A DNA stretch of 64,000 bases from Zasmidium citrigriseum (Eukaryota; Ascomycota; Dothideomycetes; Mycosphaerellales; Mycosphaerellaceae), in NCBI GenBank assembly GCA_002786025.1, contig NHNW01000015.1:310001-374000 (forward strand), read 5' to 3'. Numbering within the stretch: the stretch's first letter is position 1; each line of letters begins with the position of its first letter. The notes below the pieces were generated by a model. The model was given only the letters and a program-made list of their open reading frames with translations. It searched no databases and was not told where the DNA came from. Made by a program: the position numbers and the translations under genes. Below, piece by piece: positions 22,064 through 32,856 of the stretch.

Positions 22064-22443
22064 ATGCAGCACATCACACTCTTCGTCGCTTCTTTGGCTG
22101 TCTCCGTCATGGCAGTCCCGGGACTCAAGCGTCAATCTGGAGACAACTCCCCATGTCAACCCGGTGACGAGCTGGCCTGCTGTGCGGCAGAAAACGACAT
22201 GACAACCATCATGGGTGCTGCTTGCAAGCTCAACATACGTGAGACTGTTTCTAGCATCCAGCCCTTTGCGGACATTGCTGACGCTCTCTAGTGGAAAAAA
22301 CTGCGGCGATGGCGTCTATCAATGCTGCAACGTGGATCAAGACGTAAATCTCACCGCGACTTGAGCATTTCGTCCCCGACGCTGACGTCTTTGACTAGGG
22401 ATATATTAACGTCAATCTCGCCTGCGTCGCTGTGCAATTGTGA
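22064..22443 (+). pseudogene. Small secreted hydrophobin-type protein with a one-base frame break
   Basis: Three exons: 22064-22238, 22292-22343 and 22399-22443. The N-terminus (MQHITLFVASLAVSVMAVPGL) is a signal peptide. Eight cysteines appear in hydrophobin order: C-x7-CC-x13-C in exon 1, then C-x6-CC-x13-C in exons 2-3, with about 8 residues between the fourth and fifth. Hydrophobins coat aerial hyphae and spores at air-water interfaces. Exons 2 and 3 carry the cysteine pattern only in a frame that does not follow from exon 1 across the intron. The summed exon length is 272 bases, one short of a multiple of three, and the natural site of the missing base is the A6 run at 22295-22300. As written, translation would end soon after the splice without the last four cysteines. 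A sequencing error in the homopolymer and a real null allele are equally possible. Confidence 0.65.
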
Positions 22444-22872
22444 GCAACCCGTATGTCGAGCGACTTTGCTCTATGTGAGCGATACATGTGCTGATCTAGG
22501 ATAGGTGCCCATTCTGATCCGGCTTGTTACGAGTGCACATGACGACTCGTGCCGCGTGTTCATGTATTTATGCACATCGATTGTGTCAACATGATATCTT
22601 TGATGGACCCATCTCAAACTTCACGTCATTATCAGTCGCTCACTTCGTGGGCCCAGTCTTCACGACCATACGAAGCTCAATTTGTGGCGAGTGTGCTATG
22701 CTTTCAAAGCCGAATAAGAAAGTAAGTGTCGAATAGTGTGTGTATAAGTATTGAACTATTGTACAATAAAACGTCCATGTGCTAAAAAAGGATATCTACA
22801 ATCATAGGCAGCTCTTCGAGGCCGTGCCACTCTGCATCTTCAACCACCAACGCCAACAATAGCATCTCACAT
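22444..22872. other. Intergenic between convergent genes
   Basis: 429 bp between the hydrophobin stop and the carbonic anhydrase stop. No feature recognised. Confidence 0.5.
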
Positions 22873-23774
22873 TTAAGCATTGACGTTGTGCAGCCAAACT
22901 GTCTGCGTTGGGCGTGCGGAGAAAGTGCTCTTGTCAAGCAACTCAACCATCTGCTCATCGCTCATCCAGATGACCTCCTTGGCCATGAACCATCGCAGAC
23001 CCTCCGAGCAAGGTGGAGTAGTCAAGCTTCCCTGGTAAGTGAAGAAATCGGTGTATCCAAGCACCTCGTTGATAGCGAGGTTGAGATTGATGGTAACGTC
23101 AGGAACAGTCTGGTTATCACGGAAGTTCGGGACAGTAGGAAACTGCTGGAAGAACTCCGATCCAGCGCTCTGTGGGTGACGATCGATGAAGAATCCAACA
23201 ACTGCACGAGGGCTGCCGGCGGCGTCGTAATGGACGAAGTGCACCTCAGCCTTGGGCCTCCAGCCGTCGAGGGTGTGTTCGGCCGGGGCATGAGTGTGCA
23301 AGCTCTTGAAGTAGACGGTCTCGACTTGGCCGTTCTCTTCGAATTGCATTGTTGGCTTTTCGCCGGTCTCGCCGTATGTGAATGAAGCACCGAAGTCCCA
23401 GTTGCTGACGGTTCCAGTGATTGCGTCGGAGTAGTTGAAGACGGGCTGATGGACTGCGGAGAGGCCCATCCAGGAGGAATCGAATGCGATTGGAGATTGC
23501 TGTGTGCCGTTCATGCAGTATCCCCAGTCTGTCCGGAAAATCAGTCTTGGGGCTCCATGCGACAGCGAGCATAATATTTCAACTGACCTGGATGCAGACT
23601 GTTCCATTCTTCAGACGCATCGAATGTCCATCCTCTACTATCCGCGACAGCGTTGGCAACGTGCTGGCGTTTGTGAACGGGATGAACACCGGAGCGTTTG
23701 TAAAGTTCTGGTGCGCATGCCGAGACGAGAGCAAGGGGAACGGTCAGAAGACCGAGTGCGGTTCGAGCTGCCAT
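22873..23774 (-). CDS. Secreted alpha-type carbonic anhydrase
   Basis: Exons 23588-23774 and 22873-23528, with a 59-bp intron, 280 aa. A signal peptide (MAARTALGLLTVPLALVSACA) is followed by a dibasic-rich propeptide-like stretch (YKRSGVHPVHKRQ) that could be a Kex2 site. The catalytic domain begins with GYCMNGTQQSPI. The three zinc-binding histidines are visible as FKSLHTHAPAEH and AEVHFVHYD. The TTPPCSEGLRWF segment near the C-terminus is the family hallmark. The enzyme hydrates CO2 to bicarbonate, here outside the cell. The two N-terminal cysteines pair with the conserved Cys of TPPCSEG in homologues. Confidence 0.93.
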
Positions 23775-26391
23775 TGCGAAAGAATAAAGAGTGTCGTTGT
23801 GAGAGAGAGCGACTTTGGGTTTGGTTGAGTAACACTGGAGTTCAACGAAGGTTTCGAACCTTCTATATACTATCGGCCATTCGTCCTCCTCATCAAAATG
23901 CTCTTAGCAGTAGAGCTGGGGTCCTTACTTGCGAAGCCGACGAACTGCTGCCAAGTGCGACTACCGAGCATGGTCGGTATATCTCAGGACTGCGCCTCGC
24001 GGTAGAAACTCGACAGCGAACGCCAATAGACCTACCAAGATGTTGGCAATCGCACGTGTGAAGATAAACCGCGCAAGTCTACCTTTTCCACTTCAACAGT
24101 GAGCGTTGTTGTTGTTATAGACAATTATGTTGGATGTCTCCACCGTGATGGCCCCAAGAACGATACACTTCCCACCCCGGACAGCCTTGCGGCAACGCTT
24201 ACCTCCAAACCCACGTGCGCCCACGTTCCAAACTCTCAACGCGCGCCTATCAGCGCCGCGCTCGATGATGTGTTTTATGCAAAAGCGTAATTAAGCCGCC
24301 GTCGTCCGCATCTGCCGAACCGCCGAACATCCCTACCCCAGTCTTTCCCCAAGGTTTCGGTCAGGGGTAATCGTGGGACGCCACATGTCTAGCCTCGCAC
24401 GAGGCCGACCACGAAGCAGATATAGATGATTTGATAAGCTGTCGGTTGTTTGATCTCGGAGTTTTGGGTTGGCATGATTCAGAAATTTTGGTCGCAGCCT
24501 TGCGCTCAATTGCCCAGCAATACCGAACTTCGACGAAGTTGCAAGTCCGATCAATCGATGATGTTGAAGGTGTGGCTGGAGTTCCAAGACCGTATTGGAA
24601 TACGAGTTCTTCGCTCGGGGCCGAAGGTGTCGTTCTGCGTCTAGTTCCGACTTACTGAGCAAACTACTATGTGGCCAAGCAGTAAGTGAAACAACTCAAG
24701 ACTGTGTCCCGCATCAACATCGGCGCCGATGAGTTTTGCTTGCTCGATGCACACTCGATCTAGCCAGGTCTGTGTTCCGGGGTTCACATATCCGCATTGC
24801 TGACAGCGCCGAATGTGTGCCCGATCGTTGCCTTTTGAACGGTTTGAAAGGCCTTCTTGTGCTAGAAGTCAGGTAAAATATTTCAATTCTTCAATGGAAA
24901 TCCGTCATCAGGAATGCTTTTTTAGCCAGATTTTCAGCCTCATCGAACGCGTGGTCGCCAACCTCCTAGTTCAACATCTGCCGAACGCAAAGCCAACGGA
25001 GCGTCTTGTCCACTACACCGCGGTTCTTGCGCACTTGGTCCCAAGATGCTGGAAACGACGATTGCGACGCCACAGTCATGCCGGGTTGCATTGAGGAGCT
25101 ACTGGAGAGCTCAAGCCATAATCCTGGGGTACCTACACCTGATACACCACTAAGGGGGCGATCGCCTCATCCTTCACAATCTTACGCTTAAGATCAGGTT
25201 TCTGTGCTTCGCTCTAGAGAGGGGTAAGCCAAGTCATCGTGTATGCTTACCTATCAGATGATGAAGTAATCTCTTTACTTCATAGGTCCCTTATTGCCTC
25301 TTTGTACTGCTCGCATCGATGCACACGCACTGGTGAAGTAGACCTTCTCTCCATCCTCACTTCTTGACTAGATGCCAGGATAGCCATGGTGTTAGCAGAA
25401 TCCCTCGATTGTGTCTGATAACCTCGATCTATGAACATTGCTAATTATGTTTCAAATATATGGTTTAGTAAGGTCAAAGCTAGTGATGTCTGTCCTCCTA
25501 CTCTCATGGCTTTACTAATGAATTCCTGTCATTTCTCAGGTCAGGGGGTCTAACAGTGTACCTTGACAGACACACACATAGCAGGGGCCTTAACTGTTAT
25601 AACAGAGCCATTAGCAGATCTATGCGTCTCTGTTCAATCTCGTGCAGGACTCCATGTCATAGAAGAGACTCTGCAACATCACTCTGCGGAAGATTCACTT
25701 ACGGCTTAACCTTCGGCGCTATTCCGGGTTTGGCAGTAGCCGCCCGATGAACTTAGGAAGTCACGCTTTTGCTAATACCATCAAAAGCTCGAGATCTATG
25801 ATGCTGGCAAAGGTTCATAAGTTTGATATGATGCAAATTGTGGCTTTGTCCGCAAATGGAGCCGTGAGTGTCATATCTTCGAGTCGAGCGGCAACATAGA
25901 TCCACCCAGGCCTTGGCCATCTGAGAACGGACATGAGGGCCGCAAAGGCATTACTATGGATCGTGACCATGAAACAGGTACTTCAATCCTAAGAAGAAGT
26001 CTTTCGGCGAGAGACGGCAGCATCCTCTATGGATCTGGCCAAAACCGTTCGTCAGCAAAAGCGGCAAAGAACCCCGAGGGCTTCCCAAAGAGGAAAGACC
26101 CTTCCTCTCGGACAATCTTACCCAACAACTCCCAATCGACAAAGACCACATGCTCGAGCTCCTGCAAGACATTGCGCTACGACGGCACTCTCTGCAGCTT
26201 TCTGTGGAGACCCCATCCGTGCCCACAGTCCCTTTGCGGAAAGTATGGCCGCCAGGCTACATGTGAAAAAGCCCTTTAGAAGGGATATAATGCCAACGAG
26301 CAGTTCGCTGCAGTCTCACACCATCGCACCACTTCTCACCTTCACCTATACTCCTTCTCGTGAAAGCAGTCATCGTTGAGACTCTTCAAAG
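23775..26391. other. Long intergenic region with a possible transposon remnant
   Basis: 2.6 kb divergent intergenic region between carbonic anhydrase and P450. No coding region is supported. The segment at about 25200-25800 is more AT-rich and irregular than its surroundings and contains the LTR-like sequence at 25390-25555. The last 300 bp should hold the P450 promoter. Confidence 0.4.
25390..25555. repeat. Possible solo LTR or degraded LTR edge
   Basis: A 166-bp segment begins with TGTTAG and ends with CTAACA, so it has the TG...CA ends and short inverted repeat of a retrotransposon LTR, and it lies in AT-richer sequence. I find no matching target-site duplication (left CATGG, right GTGTA) and no reverse transcriptase nearby. 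A second TGTTATAACA at 25595-25604 could be an alternative end. The evidence is weak. Confidence 0.25.
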
Positions 26392-27942
26392 ATGTACGGC
26401 TTCCTCTTCGGCGCCGTCGCCATCACCTTCGGCCTCCTCCTAACCATCGGAAAATGGACGGTCGACTACTACCGCGACCCCAAGGGTCTTCGACGATACC
26501 CCAACATGCACCCTTTGTCCGGCATAACAAACATCCCCTTCCTCATCGTCACATACGCCGGCTTCCGTTCCAAGCACATGTATGAGAAGCACAAGGCCAC
26601 CGGCCATCCAATCATCCGAACGGGACCCAACACGCTCTCGTTCAGCGACATGCGGGCCATCAAAGACATCTATGGCCACAACACGAAGTGTACCAAGGAT
26701 GGTCTGTACGAAGTGCAGTCTGGTTCGCATTATCATCTGGCCGATGTGATTGACAAGAAGGAGCATGCCAGGAAGCGAAAGGTGCTTTCATCGGCGTATG
26801 CTCTGAAGAACCTCGAGGAGTGGGAGTTCAAAGTCGCCGATAAGGTCGAGAGGTTGATCGCTCAGTTCGACAAACGCTGCTCCGATGATGGCCAGGATGT
26901 TGTTGTCGACTACCGGCCGTGGACCAACTACTTCACTCTGGATGCCATTGCCGATATTGGCCTGACGCATCGCCTGAACTTCCTCGACAACGGTAGCGAC
27001 CGCACTCTTTCTGCGAGACCCGATGGCAGCCTAGTCGAGTGCAACTACCGCGAAAGCTTATACGCCAACTCCAGAGTGACATCGATCTTCTGCTATTCGT
27101 ACGACTGGTACAAGCGAATGACCAAGCTGAGCAAGCTGTCGCCATACTGCAACCGTCTCTGGAAGCTCAACGACAACTGGGATGGTATCCCACGGTACCT
27201 CGCCGCGGAGAGATTCAAGCGTTACCAAACCGGCGAGAAGCTCGACGACTTCTTCCAAGCGTTGATGGAGGACCGTAATGGGTCACCACACACGCTTGAA
27301 TGGGGCGAAGTCGTGGCCGAAGTCAACATCATGATGAACGCCGGAAGCACAACGACCGCCATCTCCATGGCCAATGTCATGTACCAGCTACTCAAGAACC
27401 CTCGCTGCATGGAGAAGCTCCGCAAAGAAATCCAAGAGACTCTCGACGAGGACGAAGAGGTCGCGCCATATGAGAAGGTCAAGTACCTGCCATACCTCCG
27501 CGCATGTCTCGACGAGAGTCTGCGGATGTTCCCACCAATTGCCCAAGGTCTCACCCGTGAGACGCCTGCCGAGGGCCAAGAGATCGCAGGCGAGTACATC
27601 ATGGGCGGCACGACGGTCAATGTCAGCTCCTTTGTCGCTCACAGAGATCCAACAATCTTCCCTGATGGAGAGACGTACAACCCGGAGCGATGGCTTGGCG
27701 AGTCCGGTAAAGATCTCGGACCTTACTTCATCGCCTTCTCGGCTGGCGCTCGTGGCTGCATCGGTCGCAACATCGCGTACTTGGAGCAGACTGTGCTGCT
27801 CGCCAGCATGCTTCACAGGTACGAGTTCGAGCTCGCGGATCCGAAGTTCGAAGTCGGCCGCTATGAGTGGCAGAATTTGCATTTGACGGAGCTGCCAGTG
27901 AAGATCCACCGCCGGAAGAAGGCGCTTATTGATGCCAACTGA
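26392..27942 (+). CDS. Cytochrome P450 monooxygenase, resembling benzoate 4-hydroxylase (CYP53)
   Basis: Single exon of 516 aa. The N-terminal hydrophobic helix (FLFGAVAITFGLLLTIG) anchors it in the endoplasmic reticulum. The I-helix segment is MNAGSTTTAISMANVMY, the K-helix ExxR is ESLR, and the heme loop is FSAGARGCIGRNIA with the iron-ligating Cys at about residue 456. The sequence style (RTGPNTLSF, GSTTTAI, and the GLTRETP region after ESLRMFPP) recalls fungal benzoate para-hydroxylases, which turn benzoate into 4-hydroxybenzoate. The subfamily is from memory of family patterns and is less certain than the P450 assignment. A Zn2Cys6 regulator and a NADPH-P450 reductase follow within 5 kb on the other strand, forming a potential self-sufficient module. 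The lack of introns is unusual for this window. Confidence 0.93.
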   Translation: MYGFLFGAVAITFGLLLTIGKWTVDYYRDPKGLRRYPNMHPLSGITNIPFLIVTYAGFRSKHMYEKHKATGHPIIRTGPNTLSFSDMRAIKDIYGHNTKCTKDGLYEVQSGSHYHLADVIDKKEHARKRKVLSSAYALKNLEEWEFKVADKVERLIAQFDKRCSDDGQDVVVDYRPWTNYFTLDAIADIGLTHRLNFLDNGSDRTLSARPDGSLVECNYRESLYANSRVTSIFCYSYDWYKRMTKLSKLSPYCNRLWKLNDNWDGIPRYLAAERFKRYQTGEKLDDFFQALMEDRNGSPHTLEWGEVVAEVNIMMNAGSTTTAISMANVMYQLLKNPRCMEKLRKEIQETLDEDEEVAPYEKVKYLPYLRACLDESLRMFPPIAQGLTRETPAEGQEIAGEYIMGGTTVNVSSFVAHRDPTIFPDGETYNPERWLGESGKDLGPYFIAFSAGARGCIGRNIAYLEQTVLLASMLHRYEFELADPKFEVGRYEWQNLHLTELPVKIHRRKKALIDAN

Positions 27943-28078
27943 GGGCGGCGATGCTGTGGTGACTTTGTGGAGCGTTCTTGTATGACTGCATCATCGGCGT
28001 TTGGTAACGATGTTGAGAGCAGCTCTCGCCACTGTGAGCGATTTGAGCTTTGACGCTTTAGACGAGATAGGCGATCAT

Positions 28079-30016
28079 TCAACCATTCGGATAGTCAAGA
28101 TCACTCCATTGGTCCCTCAGCATAGTAAAAGTTGCCGAAGTGCTCCAGCCCATGACTTTCTCGATGTGATCAAGAAAGTCCAGTACACGTTTCCGCTGAA
28201 GTGAGTTCGTGAAGCAGTAGCCGCCGATCCGGAGCATGTGGTGGGCGGTGAAGTTCGCATTCTCCACGAAAGGGTTCGATTCCGCCAGGCCAATGATGGC
28301 TGCGAGATGGAAAGTGACGTCGCGCTAGCCAGACAGTTAGTCACAGAGTAGGATCGATTTCATCGGCTCGTCTCACCTCCATAGTGCGTCGTTGCTTTGC
28401 GGCATGGAATCCAGCAGTCGGTCCCGGTTGTGGCTTGTGGAGTAAAACGAATGCTTTGCAGGCGTGATAGTATTGTAGGGCCGCAACTGTTGTTCTGGTC
28501 AGAGTGAGAAGGGTAGATTGTACAGACAAGACTTACCCTGCGGCGGACTGATCATGTGTATGATGGGAAAGGCGCGGTTCTCTGTCGTGTCAAAATCCTC
28601 GTGATAGATCGGTTGAAACAATCTCAAGCGGCGATCATTCCAGGCCTCCACGTCCAGGGCAAGGCGGTTCCAGCTCGCCGTGTCCTCATTACCCTCGGAG
28701 TAACAAAGTCGAAGGATTTTCGCAAACCACAGAATGATCACATTGGCACATGCCGCGTCATCCCGGAATGTGAAGACGGATGACTGCTCGAACTTTTCCA
28801 AGTCCAAACTCGGTGCGATTGCTCTCGTCAAGCAAATGTATATATCCTGTCGTAACGACTGCCAGCATGCGGCTTCTCCTAAGCCGCCAGAGTGTGCAAA
28901 TGTGGGAATCGCATTCAGAAGTCGGCTGGTGCCGCCAAGATGAAAAAAGTTGTCCGTCTTATGTTCAATCTCCTCGTAGATCCGTAGACAGACAACAGTT
29001 GCGAGTAAGTTGTCGTCGTACAGTGTCTCAGGCTGAGCAAGTTGCTCAATAACCAGACGAAGACATTGACCATGGTAGAAAGACGCCTCCGCTGGCTCCG
29101 GTTGTTGAGTGAGTATGGCCAAGTGCCTTGATGATATGGAAAGTATGGCGTACAGTACCATAGGCTTCTGCATGGCTCTCCTGGGAAGTTCATGCGTGCA
29201 ATGATTCGCCAAGTCGCAGACGTCCATCCATGGCCCGATCTTGTTGATAAAGTGCTGAACGAGGTATGCTTCTCTGCGAGACAGATTAGGTCTTGGTATG
29301 GCGCTCGGCGTTGGCAGGCTCCGGGCCGGCGACGTCCCATCTGTGCTTCCAACTGGGAACGGAGCGGTGAAGGATGGCGAGGTGGCGGACATGCCATCTT
29401 CATGTCGTCTCGTCAACTCTTCGATGGATGCTGGGGACGAGTAGTCAGGGATGGGTGTTATTCCTGAGGCCTGCGGCCGAAGATCTCTGCGTTGGAGAGG
29501 ACTGGGGACGTTAGGTGCCCCGGCTGTGGTCTCGGGTATCAGAAGGCTGTCAATACTCGGAACACCATTACTCCTCGGCGTCTCGGATGGCTCGACGGGC
29601 GAGAGGAGGCCAGAAATCGGCGCAGCTTGTCGTGATGCTCCAACAGATGGCGATTGCTGAGTCGCTGCAGCGGGCTCAACAGGCTCCTCATCATCAGGAA
29701 CTCCATACTCCAAACCCGCCCCATCCTCCAAAATAAAGCTATCTTTACCCTCATCAGCAAAACCCTCACCCTCCCCTCTCACAAACAACTCACAATGCTT
29801 CCTGGTACTAACCCAAACCTGATCCCCCCTCCACCTCAACTCCCTCGTCCCACCACCCCCATTCTCCAACGAACTAACCTGCCGAAACCTATACTTCGGT
29901 CCAAAAGTACACTCCCGTTCGGCCTCAAGACACCGCGTGCAAGCCGAGTGTCCCGGTTCCGTGACGCACTTGAGATGTCGTTCGCGGCAGGAAGCACAGC
30001 CCTTGCCGGGTCTCAT
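28079..30016 (-). CDS. Zn2Cys6 transcription factor
   Basis: Exons 28537-30016, 28377-28486 and 28079-28324, with introns of 50 and 52 bp, 611 aa. The N-terminal zinc cluster is canonical: C7-x2-C10-x6-C17-x8-C26-x2-C29-x6-C36. A Ser/Pro-rich linker follows, then a fungal-specific helical regulatory region from about residue 230 (the RREAYLVQHFINKIGPWMD segment) with the usual KPMVLYAILSISSRHL stretch. The start was set at the ATG just before the cluster; the frame is open a little further but lacks an ATG. For intron 1 the acceptor must be the inner AACAACAG, since the nearer CCAG is out of phase. It lies between the P450 (tail-to-tail, 136 bp apart) and the reductase (same strand), so it is the obvious candidate for controlling both. 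Confidence 0.88.
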
Positions 30017-30762
30017 CGCGCTAGGCTGCGACACCCCATGGGGTTGGGTGACGGTTGGACGGGACGCGCGCGAACAATGTGTGACAACGGTGATGGTGGG
30101 AAGGACGCGTGCGACGAGGAAGATTTGAGATGGGTGAGAGGGCGGAAACGCGCGGGTGGAGATGCTGAGTTTGGACGGGCAGGGAAGTGTTGCCGAAATT
30201 TGAGGGCAGGGGTGAGATTTTCCGATAATTGAGGTTCATGAGCAGTAGGTCTTCCTCGCAGAGTGAGTTGGTGTTTGTTGTCGATGATGAAGTATCTTGA
30301 GTCACGAGATTGCGAGACTTCTTTCTGAGATGCCAATATGGTGCAACGCAGGTAACCTGAACTCTGATCCCAAGGCACGACATTGTCCCGACCTGAGCCC
30401 GCGATAGCAATGGAACAAAAGCGATAGACTGCCTGCAGACACCCAGAGTGTCAAATTTACTCCTTTCTTGCAATCTACCAGAGTCATGTAAGATGACCAG
30501 ATGAAAGCTAATCGACATTTGACTGAATTCCAATCGTCAAAAAGCTCGTCCAAAAGCACTGTCATTTGAACTGATTTAGGTCAGGCATTTCCTGAACTTC
30601 GGATTCATGATCTGGAATGCGAGGTCAGGTCGACAATGAGCCAAATGAGTCCTTTCCGACTTGTCTTTGCCATCCATCGAACAGGCTGCAAAGAAAGGAT
30701 TGAAAACGTCTTCTGGCCTCCACACGAATCACGATCGTGACGTCCTGACTCAGAGCATTCTT
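30017..30762. other. Intergenic: promoter of the Zn2Cys6 gene
   Basis: 746 bp between the reductase stop and the transcription-factor start, both on the minus strand. Small overlapping frames on both strands look random. No palindrome like that at 6570 is present. Confidence 0.5.
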
Positions 30763-32856
30763 CTACCCCCAAACATCCTGCTGCCACCTCCTAATCCTCT
30801 TCTGCTTCTCCATAAACCCCCTCAAACCCTCCTCACTCAACCCCATCCTCCTACCAACCTCCTCCCCAACAACCTTCCCCACATCCCTCGCCATAGCCGC
30901 ACTCCCACAAAGATAAACCGCCGCCTCCCTCTCCGTGATCAACTCACAGACCTCCTCCGCATACTCCCTGACCCGGTCCTGCACATACACCTTCTCCCCA
31001 ACATCAGGTCTGGAGAAAGCCGTGATGATGGAAAGGTTCATTTCTGGAATTGCGGCCCATTCTTGTAGTTCTTTGGCGTAGAGGTAGTCTTGTTGCGCGT
31101 TGCGGCATCCGAAGAAGAGAATCGTACGACCGATCTCCCGACCCATCTTCGAGAGTCGTTCGCGTTCTTGGAGGAAAGCGCGGAATGGGGCGATGCCCGT
31201 CCCCGCGGCGATCATAATGATAGGCTGAGACATGTTAGCAGGCATCTTGAACGTGGACTTCCGGACGTGGGCGTTGATCCTCGGCTGAGTGGAAGGGACC
31301 TCGCCGAGGAGAATAGACTTCTGAGTATTGAGGAGATAGTTGGTGCAGAGACCGGGGACGATAGCTTCGCCGGACATCTTCTTGTCCGAGACAACGGCTG
31401 TGATGGCGATTTGGCGGGCGTGGACAACCGAGGAGGACGAGATGGAGTAGTAGCGTGGTTGCATGGCGGGAAGGGCCTCGATGATGAGGGAGAGCGGAAG
31501 GTCTTTCCAGGCTCCTTCTTGAGGTGAGGTGTATTCGAGCAGGCGGCCGAGGTTGATGTACATCGAATCTGAGAGCTTCTCGTAGGCTGACTTCTCGGTG
31601 CTGAGAGTCGTCAAAATCTCCTTCGCTGCTGAGGTGGGAGCGAACTGCACGAGCGATGCGATTGTCTCTCTCGGAACAGCTGCGCAGATCTCGAGGTAGT
31701 TGCCGAAGAGCGCCTCCAGAGTCGTTGGCGTCGGCACTTTCAGCTTCGTCTCCTCATCAAGCGACCGCAGCGAGACAGGCGTGTTCGCAGCAGAAAGCTT
31801 TTCAAGGCATCGCAACAGCCTCTCAACTTCTGGCTTGGGATTCGCAGCCCAGACGCCCAGGTGATCGCCAGTCTTGTACTTCAACCCAGGATACTCGCTC
31901 AGGTCCATTTCCATGTGGATACAATTCCGATCCTTGGCATCGTCGAAAAGTTCTCGCGTAGCCTTGACCGGCAGGGAATGGATTGGAGAAGTAATTCTCG
32001 CCGTCTTCCTGTCCTTCGTCGGTGTCCACGGTTCGCCATTGTAGACATCGATCGGCTCCAGCGAAGTATCCTCCACAATCTTGACACTTGGCTCATAAAC
32101 CGGCTCACGTTCCTCAAAATCCATCGCCTCCTTGAAAAGCTTGAACACCGCCGTCTTGAAGTCCACATAATGCTCCTCAGTCTGGCCTTGCGCATCATCA
32201 GCCTTGCCGACCGGCAGCAGACACTGCGCTCCAAGAGCGTTGAGCTTCGTGGCGACCACATCAACCACCGCATTGAAGTACTTGTAGTTGCTATTGCCCA
32301 ATCCCAGAGCAACATACTTCAAATTCTCGAATGGCTTCCCCTTCGCCGTCTCCAACCAGCTCCACATCTCCTGCAAGTTATCCGATGGATCGCCTTCTCC
32401 AAACGTGGAAACGATGAACACAGCCAGCTTCGACGATGGAAGGTTCCCAATCGACGCCGACTCGTAATCAGAAGCGTCCGCCGCGAGGGCCTTTCTGCCA
32501 AATCGCTGCCTGATCTCTTTGGAAAGACGATTCGCCATGCGCTCCGCGGTTCCAGATTGCGAGCCCCAGAAGATGACGACGTCAGCACCAATTTGGCCGA
32601 GCTTCTCTCCAATATCACGGGTCCCTTTCGCAGCTCCGGCTTTGGTCATATGGGCTTGAGGCCGTTCAAAGAGCTTGTACATGTGCGGATCCGGCTTCTC
32701 GAAGATGAGGCCCAGGTACCAGAGCGTCCAGACGGCGCCGGCCACGAGGGCAACAGCGAGAATGTCGTCGAAGGCGACATGGCGAGGGAGGTTTGAGAAG
32801 GCCTTCTCAAAGCTCACCAGGCTGAGAGGTGGCAGGCGGATGTTTGGTATCTCCAT
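30763..32856 (-). CDS. NADPH-cytochrome P450 reductase
   Basis: Single exon of 697 aa, start MEIPNIRLPPLS (the upstream in-frame start is a TTG). An N-terminal membrane anchor lies near residues 30-50 (ILAVALVAGAVWTLWYLGL). The FMN flavodoxin domain begins with IFWGSQSGTAERMANRL and contains FIVSTFGEGDPSDN and GLGNSNYKYFN. The FAD domain has PRYYSISSSS, the NADPH domain AGTGIAPFRAFLQERERL and LCGSAAMARDV, and the protein ends with the family's C-terminal Trp (QQDVWG). It passes electrons from NADPH to P450s at the ER membrane. Filamentous fungi usually carry one general copy unlinked to individual P450s, so its position 4.9 kb from a P450 and next to a regulator suggests a dedicated second reductase. 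Confidence 0.95.
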   Translation of the reverse strand: MEIPNIRLPPLSLVSFEKAFSNLPRHVAFDDILAVALVAGAVWTLWYLGLIFEKPDPHMYKLFERPQAHMTKAGAAKGTRDIGEKLGQIGADVVIFWGSQSGTAERMANRLSKEIRQRFGRKALAADASDYESASIGNLPSSKLAVFIVSTFGEGDPSDNLQEMWSWLETAKGKPFENLKYVALGLGNSNYKYFNAVVDVVATKLNALGAQCLLPVGKADDAQGQTEEHYVDFKTAVFKLFKEAMDFEEREPVYEPSVKIVEDTSLEPIDVYNGEPWTPTKDRKTARITSPIHSLPVKATRELFDDAKDRNCIHMEMDLSEYPGLKYKTGDHLGVWAANPKPEVERLLRCLEKLSAANTPVSLRSLDEETKLKVPTPTTLEALFGNYLEICAAVPRETIASLVQFAPTSAAKEILTTLSTEKSAYEKLSDSMYINLGRLLEYTSPQEGAWKDLPLSLIIEALPAMQPRYYSISSSSVVHARQIAITAVVSDKKMSGEAIVPGLCTNYLLNTQKSILLGEVPSTQPRINAHVRKSTFKMPANMSQPIIMIAAGTGIAPFRAFLQERERLSKMGREIGRTILFFGCRNAQQDYLYAKELQEWAAIPEMNLSIITAFSRPDVGEKVYVQDRVREYAEEVCELITEREAAVYLCGSAAMARDVGKVVGEEVGRRMGLSEEGLRGFMEKQKRIRRWQQDVWG

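Noticed and set aside
24609..24625. CTCGGGGCCGAAG, an imperfect version of the TTCGGGCCCGAA palindrome
   Set aside because: Not palindromic (one base off centre) and not in a plausible promoter position, more than 800 bp from the carbonic anhydrase start.
28255..28285. GGGTTCGATTCC, a match to a tRNA B box
   Set aside because: It lies inside the last coding exon of the Zn2Cys6 gene; no A box or acceptor stem can be formed around it. No tRNA was found elsewhere in the window.
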